Position numbers and translations under genes: made by a program | Shown: positions 12,216-26,194 of the stretch, piece by piece | Layout: each line of letters starts with the position of its first letter | Position numbering within the stretch: position 1 is the first letter of the stretch | The notes under the pieces: model-generated | What the model was told of the DNA's origin: nothing | Seen by the model: only the letters and a program-made list of their open reading frames with translations | Databases searched by the model: none | DNA from: Microvelia longipes | Lineage: Eukaryota > Arthropoda > Insecta > Hemiptera > Veliidae | Length of the DNA stretch: 64,000 nucleotides | NCBI GenBank assembly: GCA_018340805.1 | Contig: JACMZG010001914.1 | Location: 26,222,993-26,286,992 of the forward strand | Direction of reading: 5' to 3'

Positions 12216-12428
12216 AGTTTTAATAAAATCTATAACTGTGGAGAGACTTTTTATTCTTTCGTTCTATTACGATGGACTCCATTTATGCTAATTCTCAAAC
12301 ATAAAATTTAATATTTAGGCCTAGTTGAACTTTCCAGAAAATATTTGTTTTGAAGTCATTAAAATTCATTAATGACAGTCAGAAAGTTGATTAAAAAATA
12401 TTTTAAAAATAGGCACACGTTTAGACCT

Positions 12429-13094
12429 TTATAGTCCAAGATCTAGACCTAAAAAAAGTGATTCATTTTGTACTACTTCAAACCAAATTTTTCTGAAAAC
12501 AAAGTGAAGCGTATGAATGCGCTGGCTCAAAATATTAGAAAATCGCACGAATTCCAGTTTTCTTGTAATAAGTTGTTCCCTGTAGGTCGTGTCCAAAACA
12601 TGAAGAGAACTTTTTTCAAAGTTGATAAAATTTCCTTTAACATGAGAGTGTTTTTTTGTCAAAATCGGATAAATACAACTAAAGTTATGACATTTGTTAA
12701 ATGGCTAAAAATTGCACAAAGAGTCAATATTTTTCCAATGAAATTCGCTGACTTTGCATAAATTAACCATTTTTCAAGTGTTTTTGAAAGAGTCATAATA
12801 TTGGCTGCAGTCATTCGATTTTGATGATTAAACACTTGTTTTATAAAAGATTTTATCACCTTTAAAAATGTTCTCTTAATGTTTTTCACACGACCCACAG
12901 GGAACCACTTATTTCAAGAAACTGAAATTTACGCGATTTTCTAAAATATTGAGTATGAGCAATCATATGAAGGGCTCCACTATGGATAGGCAGACTCTGT
13001 TTTTTCATTATAATTTAAGGTATATTTTTAGAAATATTTGGTTTGAAGTAGTACTAAATGAGTCATTTTCTCAGGTCCGGCTCTTGGACTATTA
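12429..13094. mobile_element. 660-bp palindromic MITE with TTA duplication
   Basis: The element spans 12432-13091. It begins TAGTCCAAGATCTAGACC and ends with the inverse (GGTCCGGCTCTTGGACTA). Similarity between arms extends hundreds of bases inward (for example GTACTACTTCAAACCAAAT and its complement, CGCACGAATT / AAATTTACGCG, TAGGTCGTG / CACGACCCA). TTA flanks both ends, as for PIF/Harbinger elements. The element at 58511 shares the terminal word TAGNCCAAGA and the TTA duplication. Frames inside are by-products. Confidence 0.8.
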
Positions 13095-13099
13095 TAATA

Positions 13100-13800
13100 C
13101 CAACAAAAGTGGCTAATATTAACCCTCTTTTTCGAACCAGATCTTTGTTTAGAAGTAGGCCGTTTCTCCAATGGCATACACAGTTAGCAATTGCTAGATT
13201 ACTGTAACCAAAGATTCAGTTTGTAAAAAAATTACTTCTTACGAAGGGCTTAATTAACGGCCGAATACTTAAATTTGTGTTTTTGTTTAATCTGACCTCA
13301 TTTTATCACTACCTCATAACTCTAAACTTGTTTGAATAGTTTGGTCCACAATTTTGTATTAGCTTTGTCTTACTGTCTTTTTTTAGTTGGGATATTAGAG
13401 ATAATATTCATTTTGGTGGGTCTTATTATTTATTTTTATTTTTAAGACTAGCAACCCCCATTGTAACAACCCTTATAATGTGGGTTCTGATTGAAATTAT
13501 TTTAGTGACAAATTTTTCATAATTAATAAAATTTAATTTAATATCATTTCTGATTGTTATGTTAGTTTTTATTTAACTGTCTATGGTTTAACTTGAACAA
13601 ATGAGCTTATTTATTAACGTCATGTTTGTTTAGAAAGACATCTGAAACACGATATTGTATTATCTACATAAGTGAAAAGATTAAAGATACCACTTAATTT
13701 GCTTCTGTTTTTGTAGTAAATTAGTTTTAGTTTTAATAATTAATTTATTCAAGATTACAGTTGATTAGATCTAATCAAACTGAAATTCAAGGCAAGTATT
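13100..13800. other. no feature seen
   Basis: AT-rich, nothing supported. Confidence 0.45.
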
Positions 13801-14345
13801 GTATGAATGGATAAAGATTTATTACAGCTATTAATTACTATTCAGTGTGTTGCGTATAATATGGTCGTAGGGATTAGAGTTTTAGTGTCGGGGAAATTTG
13901 TTACTGTATGTATGTTTTTATGGATGTGTGTCTGTATGTATGTGTATATGTGTGTGCATATATTTATGGATGTATGTGCACTTTCCTTTTAAATACGTTG
14001 CAGGCCAAACGACTAAACCAAATTTGATGGGGCAACATCAAGTGCAATGCGTGATATTTGATTTGTTGATGACATTTCATTGTTTAGCGTATGTATGTTT
14101 TAATGGATATGTGTCTGTATATATATTTGGATGGACGAGAGGATGTACTTATGGATATTTGGATGTACTTATGGATGTGTAGATGTTTTTATGGATGTGT
14201 AGATGTTTTTATGGATGTGTAGATGTTTTTATGGATGTGCAGATGTATTTCTGGATGTGTAGATGTATTTATGGATGTGAAGATGTATATATGGATGCGT
14301 AGATGTATTTATGGTTTTTTAAATTTATGGATTGATATATGGATA
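13800..14345 (+). repeat. ATGGATGT minisatellite with duplicated flank
   Basis: The core at 14150-14315 is about eight units of a 20-bp word (ATGGATGTGTAGATGTTTTT). Two leading blocks (13850-13975 and 14050-14125) each carry GTATGTTTTTATGGATGTGT, so the array has expanded from a TATG/GATG-rich seed. The segment 13990-14035 (GCAGG-CAAACGACTAAACCAA-TTTGATGG) resembles a word common in insect repeat elements. Confidence 0.8.
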
Positions 14346-15940
<1,595 letters not shown>

Positions 15941-15944
15941 TGTG

Positions 15945-17855
15945 TGTTTTATCTTTTTCACAGTTAATTTTTCTGAGTTAGAGTCTGGAAAAATAATAGA
16001 AATTAGTCAAAGAAATGGAAATGTCAAATTCAGTATAAACCCTGAATTGGTATATCAGTGCGTTTCCGCTACGAATTATTGGCGGGAAACAATAATGCCT
16101 TAAGATCTCCCGTAACATGTGTTCCGAAAACTAGTTATTCGCGATTCAAAGTCAAAAGCAGCGCAACTGTCGCTGATAAAAAAAAGTGATAACAAAAGGG
16201 CGATCAACGTTATAATATGTAGGAGTATATGAGTTTCTTAATTTTGACAATTTACCTTTAAACTTTTCCTTGAAGTGATTTATTTTGGTTAATTTTAGGG
16301 TGTTGAAAGTCATTCTTTCATCAGGGAAAATACTGTCTAAATAGGCTGCCACGAGTTTTAAATTAAACTAATAAGAGGGAAAAAATCCAAATATAGTGTT
16401 TTATTTTATCTATTGTTAATTAATTTTACTTTTGAATAATTTTATTTTGCACAAACTCACAAAATTTTATTGAATTTTTTTTAAAATTAGTTTTAACAAG
16501 TATTTAAATTAATTGATAAGATGATATTTTCTAACTCTTTTGTTTTATTTCATTTACGTTATGAAGTGTTAATTATGTTTAATCTAAGTCTGTAGTGATA
16601 AGAGCTTGAAGAGATTTTAAACATAGAATTAATATCCTGAAATAATCAAAGTATTTATCTGGGAAATAATGACAATTTTTGTATAGCACCTATGGTTGTT
16701 CTATTAATTTCTGACTCATTTATCACATATTAAGTAACAATAAGATATAAATGAATAATTTTGATCGTCGTATGCTAATCCTATGATAAAAAAAATTGTA
16801 TTTAAATTTTCAATATCACCCTTTTGTTTTCCTGTTATTGGAAAACTAAGCCCACTACTAAACTCCTACTAAGTCAACCCGTCCAATTAAGTAATAGTAA
16901 TTAGTAAGTACTACTGTTAGTAGCAGTCCTTTTACTTTGGTTCAGACTGCTCAATAATATAAAATAGGCATCGCCATCTCTTTGTTTCTGAAGCCCTCCA
17001 CCAATTCCTACTTTTTTCTTGCTTAGTGTTATTAAAAATTAAAATAAGATTTCAAGGTATATATTTAAATTCAAATTATTTATTTAGGAAAGTATATAAA
17101 AGATATTTTCAAGTTCGACTTCAAGAATAAATTGAATTGATTATATGATACAATTACTGACGCATAGATACTTTCGAGTCAGTTTTGTTTTTTAAATTTG
17201 CTCAAATTATTACTTTTTCTACTGTATTGTATTTTTCATTCTTAGATTTATCTGTTATTGTTGTCTTAATGAATGAATAAAAGAAACTAGCTCTTACTAC
17301 AGATGTTGGTTTGTTGCGCTCAATTGTATTTCATTGCATATTTTATTGATGTTAAAATGTTATTTATAATTTTTTACTGTCTAATTTTTATTCACTCGTT
17401 CCTTCTTAATTAATACATAAAATTTACTCTTCTAAAAATAAGTAAATTCATTTTTTTGAGGCAGTACGTAATGGAGCACTTTATTGGACCTTTTTTTAGG
17501 ATGAGAAGCCAATCATTATTGTTATAGGAGGTTATTTAGTACTTTTCACCTCCGAGGACAATAATGAATGTAAAAAAACTCCTAGGACGTAAAAGTAATT
17601 CATATATTGCCGCCATTACTGTAATGTAGCGTGTTCAAAAAACAATCTGTGTAAAAGCTTTATTCTTAAAAAACGTTCATTTTGTTTCTGTTTTTGTTCG
17701 TAGACTATTTTTTTTTTTTCGTTTTTAAAAGTTGTTTTAATTGTCAATTTTTGTGTGTTCATTTGTAAAGCTTTTACATTTTTGAGTTAAAGTGTGAAGC
17801 TATGGATGAATTCAATGACGACGATAATATGGAGTTAATTAGACGTTTTTTTTTT
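15945..17855. other. no feature seen
   Basis: AT-rich sequence without supported features. Confidence 0.45.
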
Positions 17856-17861
17856 CAATTA

Positions 17862-17998
17862 AGTATATAGCGCATGCTATATACTGCTGTATTTAATGAG
17901 TGCTACTTCAAAAAAAATAGTGTATGCCATCCGGCTAAGAATGTCGGTAAATCTAATTGCCGTGACATAAAGACACACTTCTCAGCCTTATGGCATAA
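17862..17998. repeat. two adjacent hairpins
   Basis: 17862-17885 is a near-perfect palindrome (AGTATATAGCGCATGCTATA...). 17923-17998 has inverted ends TATGCCAT-GGCTAAGAA / TTCTCAGCC-ATGGCATA. The second may be a very short MITE. Confidence 0.55.
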
Positions 17999-18029
17999 AT
18001 AACTATTATTCTATTTTTAATTTTAGCGT

Positions 18030-18680
18030 TTTCATTTTTACTTTTCCTCATTTATGCCGTAGGTATATTGGAAAACTTTTGTGTTTGATAATAAATCCAA
18101 AACTAGGATGGCACTGGAATTCTCCGTTTCAGGTATTTTAAAGACCTCTTAAGTGGTTTTCACAAAGTTGTCTGTCTATATGTGTGTGTCTGTTATCATC
18201 GTAGCTCCCAGTGTTATGCTAGAGAGTTAATGACTTAGCAAAACTTTTGATAATTCATAAAACGCGGAAAAATGTTTTGATCGGTTTGAGATTTGACACG
18301 CAAGTATTTATACATAGGAAAAATATATGTACCAAGTTTCATCTCATTATCAACATTTGTTTAGTTTTCATCGAATGACGTGAAATAGACGTTTTTTTTA
18401 AGAACTTGTAAAAAATCGAGAAAAATCCAATTTAGTTGAAATTTGGTACATAAATATACATGTACTTTAATAATAAGTATACTATATTCTTACATATAGG
18501 ATCGCTATTACAAAGATTATTTTATTGTAAAATATAGAAGTTTATCTTCATTTTGATTAAAATAGGAGGTTCCAAAGAAATTGTTTTTGGACAAATGATC
18601 GCGATTTTTTAGGAAACCCGGCATTTTGTATAAATTATATAATTGTCTACTCTGAATAATTATAATTTTCTTATTTATTT
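18030..18680 (-). repeat. dispersed repeat R
   Basis: From ACTTTTCCTCATTTATGCCG, through ATCATCGTAGCTCCCAGTG, to AAACGCGGAAAAATG and CAAGTTTCATCTCATTATCA. The inner part at 18565-18620 (TTTGGACAAATGAT...AGGAAACC) recurs inverted at 34090-34160. Confidence 0.8.
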
Positions 18681-19840
18681 TATCTAAGTTGGAAATTATG
18701 GACTGCTAATGATAATTTTGGACGTTTACTTGATGGCTTAAATCGTCAAGATCAACTCATAAATAAGTTTTTTCTGATACAAGTTGTCGAGCTGCTTCTT
18801 ATGATAATTCAAAGTGTTAAACTTATAAAAAGGTTAAAGATGAGTTTTAACTTGATAAGGAGTGGTTCGAAGGATATGGGGTTTGCCAAAAACCATTTAT
18901 CTGAAATAAGGGTCCGCGGGGCTTTGATGCTTGCGTAATCATGTATTTAAAAAAAAGCTGATGTATTATCACTACAAATATGCATTCCATTTTTGATCAA
19001 GCACGGTTTATAATCAGTTTAACGGTTCATAATCAGTAAATTACAAAACGTTTAAAGATTAAACAGTTATTACATTTTTATAAGAAGCTGATTTTTAGTA
19101 TCCTTATGAAAAAGTGTTTTTACACATATCCTGTCTTATGGTTAAAAAATCTCTTTGATAGTTGACGAATTAGTTATGGTATCGATGATACGCACGTATG
19201 TCTACTCTATCGATTGTATGTCTTCTCTATCGATCGTTCGTCTTATAAAAAGTAAGTCTTGTTGGAAAGTTTTTCATTAACAAGAAATGTAAGAAAACAT
19301 ACATGATATAGGGGAAAGTGTTGGTTGTCAAATTTTGACTTTTTATGTTTGTAAAATTATGTAATTGGTTGAAAGTTAAGCAGGAAAATTGTAGTTATTT
19401 TTTTCTTATTTACTTCTCTATTCGTAAACTGATATGACTCGTTTAAAAAGAAAACTGTTCAGTTATTTTTATTTGTTTCTGGTATTATTGCAACATTTTG
19501 TTTTAAAGGGGGATTATATTCTTAAACATCCTATAATTGTGTCAAAGAAAATTCACTAGAAAGCTCCTTCTTTGATTTGGAGTTATAGTTTTGTGCTGGG
19601 ATCTTCAGACACAATCTTTAGGGTTTTTGAGGAGAAATAGGTCTAAAATAAACACTGTTTATGCTTATTAGTCATTTAAAATTAGAGATCCCAAAATGTT
19701 GTTTACCCATAATTAAATTATGTTAATTTAATAATGTTAAATTAAATCATTTAAATAATAAATAAATTAAATTAAATAATGTTAAATTAACCTACTAAAT
19801 TAAATGATGTGACAACCAAATAGAAAAATACAGGTTGAAT
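18681..19840. other. no feature seen; low-complexity AAATTAA block
   Basis: 19690-19810 is an irregular repeat of TTAAATTAA words. Nothing else is supported. Confidence 0.45.
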
Positions 19841-20215
19841 GTTCATTGTAACTTTTCCTCATTTATACCGTATAGGAATAGTATTCTGTTTGCAAAAATA
19901 TCCGAAACGTGGATGTCACCGGAATTATCCGGTGACAGGTGTTTTAAAAGCCTCCTGACTTGTTTTCACAAAGTTGTATATCTATATGTGTGTGTGAGTG
20001 TGTTTCTTATCATCGTAGATCCTAGTATATTTATCCTAGAGAGTTGAAACTTTGTACAAAAATCAATTTACCACTGTAGTTGTGCTATTCAAAAAATATT
20101 TTTTATGACGTCATTAACCCACACTAATGACTCAGCAATAATTTCGAAATATCATAAAACGCTGAAAACGATGTTGCTAGCTCGAGTGTTGCCCGCCTGC
20201 TGGACGTCAAGCCAA
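19840..20215 (-). repeat. dispersed repeat R
   Basis: AACTTTTCCTCATTTATACCG at the start, then GGATGTCACCGGAATTATCC, ATCATCGTAGATCC, GAGTTGAAACTTTGTACAAA and ATGACGTCATTAACCCACAC. Confidence 0.85.
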
Positions 20216-20274
20216 AACCAGTCCAGGGATATTCATATTCAACATATATCATATATCATATATGCATTATATGT

Positions 20275-20296
20275 TACGATTTATATATATATGAAT

Positions 20297-20332
<36 letters not shown>

Positions 20333-20395
20333 ATATTTATAATATTAATGTGGTTTTGTGTGTGTGTGTGTGTGTGTGTGTGTTGTGTGTGTACG
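20275..20395. repeat. (TA)n followed by (GT)n
   Basis: TA tract at about 20278-20342, then GT repeats at about 20354-20392 with one TGTTG interruption. Confidence 0.95.
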
Positions 20396-20569
20396 ATATG
20401 TGTTACATAAATACGATATATTCAACATGTATCGACGGTAGCTGATTCTTTAAATACAATGATCAAATTTGCTAAAGAAATACTTCTTTCTTACTAAATA
20501 GTAGTAAAAGCCATGTCTGCTACACTATAGGCGAGAAAACGATGGCCTTTTAGATATATTTTGTGAAAT

Positions 20570-20830
20570 ATCTATTGGCTTTTGATGGAATAAACCCAGT
20601 AATGTTGTAAAAAGTCAAGTTTATTACATTTAACCATAGATATACATTACTAGAGAGTTATAACCTATCTCTATTAATTAAAGCTTAAAATATATATTTT
20701 GGGCTCTAAGGGGCTCTGATTAACCTTGTAGAAACCTCTTCCAAGAGTGAGTTAAGGTTATAAGAAATCAGTTGTCTGCTTTTCACTCCTAGTTTGTATT
20801 TTGTATTATAAATCTTTTGTAAGTCACTTA
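20570..20830 (+). repeat. dispersed repeat S
   Basis: Contains GGGCTCTAAGGGGCTCTG, GTAGAAACCTCTTCCAAGAG and GAGTTAAGGTTATAAG, which match 985-1240 (inverted) and 39095-39240. Function unknown. Confidence 0.55.
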
Positions 20831-21840
20831 CATTTTTATTTCTTGATTTTATTATACTCATAATGAACGGTGTTCAGGTTATATTTTGATGTTTCAAAAC
20901 TCAACTGATGAAGCTGCTTTATTCTTAATAATCTTGATAGATGAAAATTGTATTAAACCTTGAAAACGTGACAAAAGTAGTATGTTAGGTTAGCAACCTA
21001 AACAGAATACAACAAAATCTATTTAATATTTTATTCACGATTTTCTTTTATTAAAATCTTAGTTCAAAAATCATATAAATGTGTCATAACCTTCAGATAA
21101 TCTTAGTATTACTATGCGTTTACCTTAATAAAATACGTTATAAATGTGTATCCTTCGCTAAATCACATGGCAAATGTGCATCTAACACCATTTATAGGAG
21201 AGACGAAGAACACCTTTTAAAGTAACAAAGCTCGCAATGCTTAGATTTAAGATGCATTTGTTTTATGCAATTTAAGTCAGAATTTGCATTGAAATATTTA
21301 TTTATCTCTTTGCCATCTCTGAGATAGAAAAAAATCGTATATTCTGTTTAAATTAATGACGAAATATTTTTGGCTATATATTATTATACTTTTTTTGTTG
21401 TGTTTGACCTCGGTTTAATTTAAGTAAGGTATGTTTTCTCGTGTTGTACGGAGTTTCTTTTGTTGTAATTATGATCTAAGATAGTGCTAACTTACTGTTC
21501 TGCTATCAGATATAGTTGTATTTATACTTCTAGTGTCAAAAGGTGAGTAAAAAAATGTTTATAGTGTCATAAGGCATAACCTTCAAAGATAGTCAACTAC
21601 CAATATAGTCAAGATTCAAGGTAGTTAACAAAAGAGATAAATATTAATTATTAACAAATAAGTACAAATCAAATATTATTAAGCTATTAAAATACAGGTA
21701 TAGTACATTTAGAGTTTAAATGTATTAACAAAAACTAAAATAAGCCAGCGAGCTTTGCATCTCTGGTCGGCTCGCCGTTGTACCTTTGGAGCCACTTATT
21801 TTTATACCAGATGTTCATCACTGGATATGCTGTCATCCAC
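20831..21840. other. no gene seen; GC-richer patch at 21740-21830
   Basis: 21745-21795 (AGCCAGCGAGCTTTGCATC...) is GC-richer than its surroundings but unrecognised. Confidence 0.4.
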
Positions 21841-22103
<263 letters not shown>

Positions 22104-22109
22104 GATGGA

Positions 22110-23515
22110 AAGTAGAATTTATAAAACTGAAGAACAAAATATTTTGAAAGTTTATAAGAAATAAATAGGCCTTTATAAATTTGAATAAAGCCAGTTGAAG
22201 TAAGTTTATTTCTTGTAAACTTGAAATTTGCCTTTCTCTTTGAAAATTTCTTGACCTGAAGTTTGCTTTTCAATCTATGGCTTACAAATTTTCTATTATA
22301 TTTTCTGTAGAGAACAGAGCCTCATTTTATAGAATGCTAGACTAAGCTAAAATGATTTGTATAGAAAGAAGAATTAAATTATTAGAATCAGAGGAAATTT
22401 ATTAGTATGATTTGATACTCTTGTGTTTTGTTTAGACGATACCCAATTGTTTCTTTTAACAAAAGCGAGTTTCTGCTCCCTGGACTGCCAATTTGGTTCC
22501 TAAGGCCTAAGCCAAAGGAACCATGATTTTTATTTTCTGAGGTTTGTCGAGGAATTTATTTAGTTGGTTCCCTAGGCTTCCAAATAGATAACTACTACTT
22601 AGGAGGAGCGACTTGTTCTCCTCTGGTAAGTGTACAATTTTACCTCTAAGAGGAAGGAAATATAGAAATCAACTTTATTGAAGTTATCTTTTAATTTATA
22701 GGACAGTAAATAATTTTAGGCATATTTCGCCGCATAAACATCTAAGTTAACAAACAAGTAAAAGTTTTAAATTAGTTTACATGCTTGGAAATAAAAAAAG
22801 TTCAATATTTCAAAAGTCCCCGGTGAATATTGACGTTGTAACCTTTAATTTAAGAGCTGAAAGTTTAGTCACTTTTCTTCCTTTGTATTTAGATTCCGTG
22901 TTACGTACTACTTTTACGAGAGAAAGAAAAGCATAATTTTTCTCCCCTTTGGAGGTAAAATTCATTTTAGCTGCAAATCGCCCAGAATTGCAACAGGAAA
23001 TTCTGTTGCCTCCTCATCTCTTTATCAAGGACGGTTTCTTGTCCTCAAAAATCTAAATTCTGTAGATAACGTAAAACAAACCAACAATTTTTAGAACACT
23101 AACCACAATTCAAAATGTAAATAAATATAAAAAAATTATCACAATAATTATTCTATTAACCGTTACAGTGATAAAATCAAGATAATTCATATTAAACCCG
23201 CCATGTATTGTAAGTTATCACTTTACTCAATCGTCTATTAGTACTAATTAAAGTTTACACCAAGGATTTTTAATCTTTAATGAGTTTATTTTGATTTTTA
23301 ATTTCATTAATGTATATTTTATGAATTAATCTTCCTAATTAAAAAAACATTTTTAATTATATTCAATAAAAATTAAAGTAATGATTTAATTAGTTATTAA
23401 AAGTAGATCAATCTTAAAACAGTATTTTAATTAGGTTTCAAATAATTTGTTTAATTGAAGCAATATGTATGTTTACAATCTCTTGTCTTTAACTGAGTCC
23501 TCTTTAAAAATTATA
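22110..23515. other. no gene seen; possible decayed inverted repeat
   Basis: Words near 22605-22655 (GGAGGAG-GACTTGTTCTCCTC, AATTTTACCTC) have loose inverse matches near 22945-23050. No ends or duplication could be set. Confidence 0.35.
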
Positions 23516-23517
23516 TA

Positions 23518-24711
23518 TACAGGGTGTTCATATAAAGTGTCCACCAGAAAAGGAGTGATAGTACTCCTCAAAAGGAACAAAAATGTCCTATAATATAAAC
23601 CCCGATCTCCAACCGTTTCCCACAAGGTCAAATTTAATATTTCAAAAAAATATTTGACCTCACATCATAAAATTGTTAATAGGGGTTTAAATATTCAAGC
23701 TAGAAAGGCGAATTGGTATCATTAGAAAGCTGAGTAAATTTTCTAAAGGACAATCTACTAACTTCTTGCATGAAACATGACTGGCCCCAAAATTTTGCAT
23801 GAAACGTGATTTTTTTTAAAAAATTAATTTTATGGAATTTTTGTAGTAGGGCATTAGAGGAAGTAAGAGATGAGCAAAAGTTCAGCCAAGAACGGAAAAA
23901 ACTTCTCTTATGATTGCCCTTTAAGAAAAGTTAAATAATTTTATACATTCAATAGTCAAAATTTTAAGCCATTCTTCCTAGAAGTTGGAAAAACTGATCA
24001 TTTTTGTCGTATATAAGTGAGAATAATGTGTTATTTTAACAAAAAATTTATTTTCAAAAATAATTTAATAATACGATTTTTAGACTCTAGAAGGTAAAAT
24101 AAACCTATTTTATTCTTACACATTTTTCTCTAAAACCACTCTTTTCCCTTGCTTTAGAGATTTTTAATTATTTTATGTACCATGTAATTAACATTGTATA
24201 CACATGCAAAAATGCCAAAAAAATATCAGTTTTTCCAACTTCTAGGAAGAATGGCTTAAAATTTTGACTATTGAATGTATAAAATTATTTAACTTTTCTT
24301 AAAGGGCAATCATAAGAGAAGTTTTTTCCGTTCTTGGCTGAACTTTTGCTCATCTCTTACTTCCTCTAATGCCCTACTACAAAAATTCCATAAAATTAAT
24401 TTTTTAAAAAAATCATGTTTCATGCAAAATTTTGGGCAGTAGTTCCAAAATATTTGACATAGTTAGTAGATTGTCCTTTAGAAAATTTACTCAGCTTTCT
24501 AATGATACCAATTTTGCCTTTCTAGCTTGAATATTTAAATCCCTATTAACAATTTCATGATGTGAGGTCAAATATTTTTTTAAAATATTAAATTTGACCT
24601 TGTGGGAAAACGGTTGGAGATCGGGGTTTATATTATAGGACATTTTTTGTTCCTTTTGAGAAGTACTATCACCTCCTTTTCTGGTGGACACTTTATATGA
24701 AACACCCTGTA
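23518..24711. mobile_element. 1.19-kb hairpin transposon with TA duplication
   Basis: The element spans 23520-24709. It begins CAGGGTGTTCATATAAAGTG, the right end is the inverse, and TA flanks each side, as for Tc1/mariner-type transposition. The arms are about 480 bp each (23520-23998 and 24224-24709) and highly similar by eye, with a spacer of about 225 bp. Single-base indels and one A to G class difference separate the arms. No transposase is encoded. Such an element would form a very long hairpin if transcribed. Confidence 0.88.
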
Positions 24712-24749
24712 TATGTGTGTGTGTGTATGTATGTATGTATGTAAGATTG

Positions 24750-25299
24750 ATAGATAATTCTGGCGTGGTGGTCCGCATGTCGAGCGGATTTCCTTTGGGA
24801 TGCGTGCTTCCATGCTTAACTATCCATTTCTTGCTTAAGGTTCCGATTTATGCTTTATAACTTGTGCTGTTACTCAATTATCAAGCACTACTCGTAACTC
24901 ATTTGTTTCTGTATTTTTCAAAGGAAACGCGCATAATTATCTTCTTGGTTTTACAGAACTATGGCTCTAAAAATTATTTGCACTAGTTTAATGCTCAGTT
25001 GGTGTTTTCTTTGAAGGGTTTAGCACTTTTCCTTTTGATAATTAATAATTTATTTTTTATCGGTAATTTATTATGTTTTTTCGACTTTTTGGTAACTTAC
25101 AGTGGTTGTACCAACATTGGACCGGTTTAATTCGATTTAGCGACCCAAATAACATAATAAGAATCTTTTTTGCTGCAAAAAAACCTTGAATTTTCGAAAA
25201 CTTCGCTGTCTCGGCTTTCGAAACAAGTTAGATTAAAAAAATATTTATCCTTCGAGAAATAGCGTGTTTACAAGATTTGCCTATGATTACATTTACAAT

Positions 25300-25398
<99 letters not shown>

Positions 25399-25490
25399 GC
25401 AAAACGTATTTTTTTGCTATCAGAGACCTTTGAAACGGATTTTGTTCATGGTCGGAGGTTCGACTTCTACCATGACGCCTTTCTTTTTTT
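24750..25490. repeat. dispersed family G copy with internal (TA)n
   Basis: 24755-24990 matches an arm plus loop of the palindrome at 56061 (TTCTGGCGTGGTGGTCCGC onward). 25080-25480 is the inverse of 55145-55700: CGACTTTTTGGTAAC, TTGGACCGGTTTAATTCG, then a (TA)n tract at 25302-25399, then the inverse of the GGCGTCATGG-GAA block. The TA tract occupies the same place in both copies. Confidence 0.75.
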
Positions 25491-25499
25491 GTTTTTTTT

Positions 25500-26190
25500 T
25501 CAAATTAATCATGTGGTACAAATCAAAAAGTATTCATTTAATTTTTATTTTTCCTAATTCTAGTATCAAAGATACGTTGTTTTTTATTTTATTTTTAATT
25601 TAAAATTCATATTTCTAAATTTTAATTATTAGACATATCTTATTAATGCAAATTGTTTTCTTTTTATTGAGTATTACAATTAAGAGATAAACATTTTACA
25701 AAGTACCACATAAAAAGTCTTATGCTGGATGGCATATCCTATAGAATTAAATTAACTTATATGAATAAAATTAAAGTCATTTTAATTTACTAATTATTCA
25801 TTATAACTTCTTGAAATTGTTCTACGTATGATTTTTACTAGTAATGCGTTGCATCAGGAACTCGCGTAAGATATCTATAAATATATCATAATGTATTTTA
25901 ACAGAACTAGCTTGCTTCTCACGCTACATTGCTTATTTTAAACATTATAATAGCAAAACGTGGCTTGCTAAATCGCTCCTAGAAATTAAAGAATTGAATT
26001 ATAAATGGTTGTCTAAGTTCACCAACTCTTAAATTTGAAACCGTAAAATATAAAGTTATAAAACTTATGTTATTTTCGTGTAAAGGGAATTTCTTTTTGG
26101 TGGTGTACTTAACTTCGGGTGTCCTATGCAACACCTAATTTTGCCAAAAAAATATAAAAAGTAAATATAAAGGTATACTTTTATAGCGCT
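25500..26190. other. no feature seen
   Basis: AT-rich, nothing supported. Confidence 0.45.
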
Positions 26191-26194
26191 TTTT

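Larger units (their letters stand above)
11629..12312 (+). mobile_element. Penelope-like non-autonomous element, inverted ends
   Basis: The insert is 11640-12301 (662 bp) between perfect 11-bp duplications TAAAATTTAAT (11629-11639, 12302-12312). The two end modules of about 200 bp are inverted copies: GATAGAACGAAAGAATAAAA on the left and TTTTATTCTTTCGTTCTAT on the right. The right module carries an extra tail of about 33 bp (ACGATGGACTCC... to 12301). Each arm contains CTGATGA-stem-loop-GAAA. Penelope-like elements are known for direct or inverted terminal repeats, a short one-sided extension, variable target duplications and hammerhead motifs, all consistent here. No reverse transcriptase is present. 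Confidence 0.65.
11185..12420 (-). repeat. dispersed repeat R interrupted by an insertion
   Basis: It starts CCTCATTTATACTTAGGTAT (the 'tail' end of R), continues through TTATCATCGTAGCTTTCAGT and TTGAAACTTGGC, is split at 11640-12301 by a Penelope-like element, and resumes with CAGAAAATATTTG and ATTCATTAATGAC. A short inverted repeat (TGACGTCATTG / CAATGACGTCA, 11316-11390) lies in its left part. Confidence 0.7.

Noticed and set aside
20890..20985. CTGATGA at 20897 as another hammerhead
   Set aside because: No stem II forms before the next GAAA, and the flanks do not match the Penelope-like modules.
22560..22630. Strong-looking donor GTAAGT at 22622
   Set aside because: No good acceptor with an open frame precedes it, and the surrounding words look like a decayed inverted repeat.
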